From Acidobacteriota bacterium (GTDB lineage Bacteria > Acidobacteriota > Terriglobia > Terriglobales > Acidobacteriaceae): a stretch of 64,000 bases of DNA. The position numbers and the translations under genes are program-made. Shown here in pieces: positions 59,777-64,000 of the stretch. Below the pieces are notes generated by a model that worked only from the letters and a program-made list of their open reading frames with translations, was not told where the DNA came from and searched no databases. Positions within the stretch are counted from its first letter, which is position 1; every line of letters begins with the position of its first letter. The DNA lies in contig JACPYL010000027.1 in NCBI GenBank assembly GCA_016196065.1, positions 434,001 through 498,000 on the forward strand, in the 5' to 3' direction.

Positions 59777-61060
59777 TCAGCCTCCAACAATCTCCCGTAG
59801 CGCCCCCAGCATCCTCTCCACTTCTTCCATCGTGTTGTAGTGGACAAGCCCGATCCGCAAAAAGCCTCCGGTTTTTTCGACGTCCAGTTGTTCGGTCACG
59901 TTGAGCGCGTAGTAGTTTCCGTCCCAGGTAAAGAATCCGCCATCGCCCAACTTCGTGGCCAGTTGCAGTGGCGTGAAACCTTCTACGCGGACGACGAAAG
60001 TCGCGCAACGGTGGTCAAATCGGCGCGGATCGCTGATGCCATAAAGTTTCAGGCCGGGAATCGCAAGCAATCCCGCCATCATCCGTTCCAGCAATGCACG
60101 CTCGTGTCCATGAATCGCCTCGTGCGCGGCCAGAATGGCGGCTCGACGATTCGCGACACCCGGTTTCGCGCGCCGGCCAAGAGCTTCCCAGTAGTCGACG
60201 CAGGCTTTGATCGCGGCAATGCATTCGTGATTCAGCGTGCCCCACTCCCAGCAGTTCGGACTGCTGTCGGTGAGCGGGCGCACTTTGTACGGTTTCAACC
60301 GCGTCAGGTGCTCGCGCTTGCCATAGAGCACGCCCATGTGAGGACCAAAGAACTTGTAGGTCGAACAAGCCAGAAAATCGCAATCGAGTGCGCGTACGTC
60401 AATCGGTCCATGCGGGGCGTAGTGGACGGAGTCGATGTAGGTGAGCGCCCCGGCCTGCTTGGCGAGGCGGACAACCTCCGCGACATTGTTGATCGTTCCC
60501 ACTGCGTTGGAGGCGTATCCAACGGCGACCAGGCGCGTGTGGCTATTAATCTTTCGCGCCAGATCGTGCATATCAAGCGTGCAATCGGCTGGGTTGAAGG
60601 CAACCGTGCGGATGGTGACGCCTTTTTCTTCCAGCGCCTTCCAGGGAGAGAAATTCGCATCATGATCGAGCAGCGTGAGCACGATTTCGTCTCCGGGTTC
60701 GAGTTCCCGGCCGAATGCACGTGACATCCCATAGGTCAGCGTGGTCATGTTCGGGCCAATGACGATTTCGTCCGCGTCGCAATTCAGGAAGTCGCCCATC
60801 GCCGCGCGCGCTTCGGCAATCATCCGATCGGTGTTGCGGCTGGTCGAATAAGCCCCGCCGGTGTTGGCGTTGTTGGCGGCCAGATATTCGGAAATAGCGT
60901 CGATCACGCGCTGCGGAACTTGCGTGCCGCCAGGGCCGTCAAAAAAAACGGCGGGATGCCCGTTGACGGTCTGCGCAAGCGAAGGGAATTGCGAACGAAC
61001 CCAAGTCAGGTCGAGTGCGGTGGAGGTGGCGTGTTCGGCGGTTGGCATAAGAGCAGACAT
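59777..61060 (-). CDS. Class V aminotransferase-fold PLP enzyme, cysteine desulfurase-like
   Basis: 427 residues of the group usually named cysteine desulfurase-like family. The PLP lysine K236 is in CSTYKFFGPHMG, D210 in TYIDSVHYAPHG binds the pyridine nitrogen, and FFDGPGGTQVPQ and NANTGGAYSTSRNTDRM form the N-terminal part. In the C-terminal loop where SufS or IscS carries the persulfide cysteine, this protein reads TWDGNYYALNVTEQL without one. Desulfurase activity is therefore doubtful, and a beta-lyase, epimerase or transaminase role is possible. It is convergent with rpiA and is not in a suf or isc cluster. Confidence 0.87.
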   Translation of the reverse strand: MSALMPTAEHATSTALDLTWVRSQFPSLAQTVNGHPAVFFDGPGGTQVPQRVIDAISEYLAANNANTGGAYSTSRNTDRMIAEARAAMGDFLNCDADEIVIGPNMTTLTYGMSRAFGRELEPGDEIVLTLLDHDANFSPWKALEEKGVTIRTVAFNPADCTLDMHDLARKINSHTRLVAVGYASNAVGTINNVAEVVRLAKQAGALTYIDSVHYAPHGPIDVRALDCDFLACSTYKFFGPHMGVLYGKREHLTRLKPYKVRPLTDSSPNCWEWGTLNHECIAAIKACVDYWEALGRRAKPGVANRRAAILAAHEAIHGHERALLERMMAGLLAIPGLKLYGISDPRRFDHRCATFVVRVEGFTPLQLATKLGDGGFFTWDGNYYALNVTEQLDVEKTGGFLRIGLVHYNTMEEVERMLGALREIVGG

Positions 61061-61184
61061 TGTAAATCCTGCGCAAAAAACCGGGGTGCAGATAGATGAG
61101 GCGAGCCTATCCCTGACACTGGCGTAAGATGGTGTCGCTTTTGAGGCCTGCTCTACGATGTTCTAGGTAAGAAGGAGACAATCC

Positions 61185-61652
61185 ATGCCCGTCAAACAAG
61201 GAGATTTGGAACTCCTGCAAAACCCCATTGCCCAGGAACTGCTGCAATCGAACATTCCGGCACGGTTGGCCTACATTGCTTCCGACGGAACGCCTCGAGT
61301 GGTGCCCATCTGGTTCCACTGGAATGGGCGGGAATTCGTGATGGCCACTCCTCCCAAAGCACCCAAGCTGAAAGCACTCGCCAAGAATTCCAAGGTCGCT
61401 CTCACGATCGACGACAACACCTTTCCGCACAAAGTTCTGCTCGTGCGCGGTACAGCACGGCTGACAACGGTTGACGGAATCGTGCCCGAATACGCGGCTG
61501 CAGCCGAGCGCTACTTCGGGGTAGAACAGGGAAAAGCCTGGATCAAACAAGTGCAGACGATGATGTCCAGCATGGTGCAAGTGACCATCACCCCGGAGTG
61601 GGTCGGCTTGCTGGATTTTCAAACACGCTTTCCGAGTGCAATCAGCGCCTAG
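61185..61652 (+). CDS. Pyridoxamine 5'-phosphate oxidase-like flavin-binding protein
   Basis: 155-residue split-barrel protein. The pattern IPARLAYIASDGTPRVVPIWF followed by FVMATPPKAPKLKALAKN and VLLVRGTARL is typical of PPOX/F420-dependent small proteins. It may bind FMN, F420 or haem; the family cannot be narrowed here. The ribosome binding site AAGGAG precedes the ATG. Its TAG stop overlaps the TAG stop of the small minus-strand gene in the palindrome CTAG. Confidence 0.87.
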   Translation: MPVKQGDLELLQNPIAQELLQSNIPARLAYIASDGTPRVVPIWFHWNGREFVMATPPKAPKLKALAKNSKVALTIDDNTFPHKVLLVRGTARLTTVDGIVPEYAAAAERYFGVEQGKAWIKQVQTMMSSMVQVTITPEWVGLLDFQTRFPSAISA

Positions 61653-61852
61653 GCGACGCGTTCCGGCGGATCGGAGCGTTTCCCTTTGCCAGCATTGGTG
61701 GCGTTCAGTTGGATACGCGTGACGCGCGCGGTGTTGGTGGCTAGGTCGTCGGTGGTGTGCGCTCCGTCTCCGGCCATCACTGAGCCAGCCGCCAAGGCGA
61801 AGCGCAACGCGTCTGCCTGATCCTCAAAATAAAGAACAACTTGTCCCGACAT
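61649..61852 (-). CDS. Small hypothetical protein (67 aa)
   Basis: 67 residues, MSGQVVLYFEDQADALRFAL at the start, then a middle rich in A, G, T and D and a basic tail (NAGKGKRSDPPERVA). The first 30 residues look like a beta-alpha unit. It faces the PPOX-like gene, sharing the stop tetranucleotide CTAG. The codon use looks ordinary and the N-terminus resembles a real protein, but with such length and no recognised family, coding status is uncertain. Confidence 0.45.
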   Translation of the reverse strand: MSGQVVLYFEDQADALRFALAAGSVMAGDGAHTTDDLATNTARVTRIQLNATNAGKGKRSDPPERVA

Positions 61853-62026
61853 AAGTACTTCTCCCTGGGGCGAGCTTCGCAGTGGCACACTTCCAGCCAT
61901 GCAGCTGAAAAGATCGAATTTGACGAAGCCGGCAGAGACGAAGGGGCGGGCGCTACGTTGGCTCGATTGTCGAAGAACGGCGGTGTTGGTCAAAGTGCTT
62001 TTCTTGGTTCGCCCAGGATCGCGGAA

Positions 62027-62653
62027 TCAAAAGCTGCCGTTGCCGTTTCCGTTGCGGATTTTGAACCATTCGTATCTCAGGCCAATCGACTGCATCGCGT
62101 TGCGGACTTTCATGAAGGTCTGCTGAATCCTGGCCATCATCATGCCGTTCTTGCGTTCCCTGCGGAAGTCCGAGCGATCTTCCGCGATGGCGCTATTGCG
62201 GCGCCGCATGGCTCGTTCGTAGTCGCCATCGGTTCCGTAGTAAGACCCGGTTGCTTCGTTGAGGGCGCGATCCTCTTTTCGTTTGACCAGGCGATTATTG
62301 TCGTCGAGGACGTCTGCCATCATTGTGTCGAATTCGTCGTACCACAATCGCATCGTCTCTTCGGTTTCGGCCGGAGTGTGGGTCTTCTTGAATTCCTGAA
62401 TGGCGTGGACAATCTCGTCGGAATTGTCGACGCCCTCCAGAGAGATCGCCGGGATTGGACCTCGATGCGAAGTCAGGTTGTCGTCGTTGACAACGACTTT
62501 CGCTTTGGGCGTCCCGGCCTGCTTGTTCTTCTTTACGATGTCGCCGAGCGGCGTCGTTGCGGTGGAATTGTCGGTTTGACCGAATGCAACTAGCGACACC
62601 AAGAATATGAAGGCGAGCCCAACTGAGAGAAGGTACCGCCGCTGCTCATTCAC
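62027..62653 (-). CDS. Exported hypothetical protein
   Basis: 208 residues. A clear signal peptide (YLLSVGLAFIFLVSLVAFGQ) is followed by a polar, charged helical protein (TPAETEETMRLWYDEFDTMM, DRSDFRRERKNGMMMARIQQ) that ends in a glycine/asparagine run (NGNGNGSF). GTG 62653 is selected because GGGGG lies four to five bases upstream and it gives a short n-region (NEQRR). The 62779 and 62680 starts would put a long polar segment ahead of the signal peptide. I do not recognise the family. It is probably periplasmic. Confidence 0.7.
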   Translation of the reverse strand: MNEQRRYLLSVGLAFIFLVSLVAFGQTDNSTATTPLGDIVKKNKQAGTPKAKVVVNDDNLTSHRGPIPAISLEGVDNSDEIVHAIQEFKKTHTPAETEETMRLWYDEFDTMMADVLDDNNRLVKRKEDRALNEATGSYYGTDGDYERAMRRRNSAIAEDRSDFRRERKNGMMMARIQQTFMKVRNAMQSIGLRYEWFKIRNGNGNGSF

Positions 62654-62818
62654 AAGTCCCCCGCGTACTAGAAAGCGCATGCAGCACTCATTATCATGAT
62701 GCTCGGGGGAGTGTTGCGAAAGATTACCTCTGTGACTCACTTCCGTGCTCAGGTGGAAGCAGAAAGTTGTTGACTGCAAGTAACTCCTGCTTGCGTAACG
62801 ACCTATCGATCGCTCGTC

Positions 62819-64000
62819 TTAGTACGAAAATCCGTCCGGCTGACTTACTGCGCCGACGCGGACATAGTTATCGATGAATTCGCGTCCGGCAGCAAGAGCT
62901 TTGCGATTCACCTCCAGCATGGCCACTTTCTTGATCTTCGTTTTCAGAACGTCATCGGCGGTTTCGAGGAGCAAGCACTCGGTCTCTTCGAGCAGCGCTC
63001 CCAGCATCACGATGTTAGTGGCCTTGGTGTTGCCGAGCTTGTCCGCGATTTCTGAAGCAGGCAGGCAGACGATGCGGGCCTGTGGAAGCGGAAAGTCAGC
63101 GGGAAGCCGGTCGCGATTGTAGAGGATCAAGCCCCCAGGGGCGACCTGCGCAGCGAATTTCCGCAACGAGATTTCGTTCAAGGCAATCAGAACATCAGGA
63201 TGCGAAATGACTGGCGACCCAATGCGTTCCTTCGACAGGCACACATGACAGTGCGCGCTGCCCGATCGCATTTCAGGGCCATAGGACGGTAGCCAACTTA
63301 CTTCCAGTCGCTCTCTCATGCCCATCTCGGCGATCAACTGGCCGAGTAACAGGACACCTTGTCCACCGAATCCAGCGACCTTGACTTCAAACTCCTTAAA
63401 GTGATGGACATGAGGGCGAGGCGCGCTGGCCGCGTTGATGTCCTCCAACTTCGCGGTCTCGGCTGGCGTATTTATGGATTGGTCAGAAGCATCGTGCGCG
63501 TTGGCCGGGATGGACTGTATCGGAGCATCGGGTCCGACCGGCGCGTTGCTGATCTCCAGCACCTCGTACACGGGGCGTTGTGGGACGACAGCGTTCTCCA
63601 CGGGTTCGTGCTTCTTGTCCTTGAATACATTCAAGGGGAAATTCGGAATCATGGTTTCCGCAACCCACTTGCGGGCTTCAACCGGATCCTTCGCCCAGAT
63701 GGTGGGGCATGGAGAAAGGATCTCCACAAACGAGAAGCCAATGCCATCGCGCTGAATCTCGAGCGCCCGGTGAATCGCCTTGCGAGCTTTCATCACGTTC
63801 TTGTTGTCGGAGAGCGCCACCCGTTCGACATACACAGGAGCTTCGAGGCCGGAAATCAGTTCGGCCATGTGGAGCGGGAAGCCTTCATTCGAAGGACGCC
63901 GTCCCCAAGGGGATGTCGTGCTCCTCTGGCCGACCAGCGTCGTCGGCGCCATCTGGCCGCCTGTCATGCCATAGATCGCGTTGTTTACGAAGAAGACCGT
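62819..64000 (-). CDS. 2-oxoacid:ferredoxin oxidoreductase, fused beta and gamma parts (5' end outside window)
   Basis: The frame is open to the right edge, giving 393 residues plus stop. The first part, VNNAIYGMTGGQMAPTTLVG through ILSPCPTIWAKDP to about residue 175, is the C-terminal half of a KorB/PorB-type thiamine-diphosphate beta subunit. A variable proline- and alanine-rich linker leads to a complete gamma subunit of about 190 residues (VKVAGFGGQGVLLLGQLIAE, LPSYGPEMRSGSAHCHVCLS). The enzyme would decarboxylate 2-oxoglutarate or another 2-oxoacid, reducing ferredoxin. An alpha subunit gene is expected just right of the window. The ATG at 63967 is internal. Confidence 0.92.
   Translation of the reverse strand, partial: TVFFVNNAIYGMTGGQMAPTTLVGQRSTTSPWGRRPSNEGFPLHMAELISGLEAPVYVERVALSDNKNVMKARKAIHRALEIQRDGIGFSFVEILSPCPTIWAKDPVEARKWVAETMIPNFPLNVFKDKKHEPVENAVVPQRPVYEVLEISNAPVGPDAPIQSIPANAHDASDQSINTPAETAKLEDINAASAPRPHVHHFKEFEVKVAGFGGQGVLLLGQLIAEMGMRERLEVSWLPSYGPEMRSGSAHCHVCLSKERIGSPVISHPDVLIALNEISLRKFAAQVAPGGLILYNRDRLPADFPLPQARIVCLPASEIADKLGNTKATNIVMLGALLEETECLLLETADDVLKTKIKKVAMLEVNRKALAAGREFIDNYVRVGAVSQPDGFSY

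Noticed and set aside
59777-61060. SufS/IscS cysteine desulfurase
   Set aside because: The catalytic cysteine loop is missing and no suf or isc genes are adjacent.
61841-62593. 250-codon plus-strand frame opposite the exported hypothetical protein at 62027-62653
   Set aside because: The minus-strand frame has a signal peptide and a ribosome binding site and reads like a real protein. The plus-strand frame starts inside the opposing small gene and shows no domain.
1-64000. CRISPR array, tRNA, rRNA, insertion sequence or prophage
   Set aside because: I found no regularly spaced direct repeats, no cloverleaf in the gaps, and no transposase, integrase or phage structural gene among the readable frames. 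Short tRNA-like folds cannot be excluded without a covariance search.

Overview
The window is a contiguous stretch of chromosome with moderately high GC and dense coding on both strands. I recognise no rRNA, tRNA, CRISPR array, insertion sequence or phage gene. The gene content suggests an acidobacterium of the Terriglobia (Koribacter-like) type. The reasons are PilZ-TonB and other TonB-box proteins, a VWFA-related secreted protein, a VPS10-like beta-propeller protein, an Hfq with a long N-terminus, the small coiled-coil gene at 54562, and intergenic spacers full of short palindromic and word-like repeats. This assignment is an inference from remembered family distributions, not from a search.

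Layout. 1-9.6 kb: a cupin fragment, then DNA and nucleotide housekeeping genes (family-4 uracil-DNA glycosylase, priA, an HU-like protein, dcd, hfq, holB, tmk) with a site-2-type protease and an alpha/beta hydrolase. 9.7-20 kb: a secreted M61 peptidase, a PIG-L deacetylase, then the classic minus-strand translation cluster rpsP-khpA-rimM-trmD-rplS-rnhB. Its usual neighbour ffh is displaced by a TonB-domain protein and a peroxiredoxin. 20-26.5 kb: a CPBP protease, a flavin-reductase-like protein, an HDAC-family deacetylase, polA and a PilZ-TonB fusion.

26.5-41.1 kb is an exopolysaccharide locus. Read on the minus strand from 38.7 kb it runs: export protein, chain-length determinant, degenerate tyrosine-autokinase-like protein, priming glycosyltransferase, Wzy/WaaL-type polymerase or ligase, a GT4, a fused double GT4, then rfbB, rfbA and rfbC. 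Five successive gene junctions overlap, so the set is probably translationally coupled. A divergent LuxR-type regulator with a receiver lacking the phospho-acceptor, a small membrane protein and rfbD lie on the plus strand. Together rfbA, rfbB, rfbC and rfbD make dTDP-L-rhamnose, presumably for this polymer.

41.4-54 kb: a large VPS10/sortilin-like exported protein, cca, tsaD, a VWA protein, a phoB-phoR-phoU module without a Pst transporter but followed by an ArsB/NhaD-type permease, and a GAF/zinc-ribbon membrane protein. 54.5-64 kb: a small gene with a good promoter and terminator, sucA, a ureohydrolase, a DUF202 protein, rpiA with a very basic tail, a PLP enzyme that lacks the desulfurase cysteine, a PPOX-type protein, two hypothetical proteins, and a fused beta-gamma 2-oxoacid:ferredoxin oxidoreductase gene that runs off the right edge.

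The less ordinary points are the pseudo-kinase and pseudo-receiver in the polysaccharide locus, likely leaderless starts (rfbD, phoB, tmk) next to TACAAT-type -10 boxes, rimM with no canonical start for its first strand, and several families of dispersed intergenic repeats.
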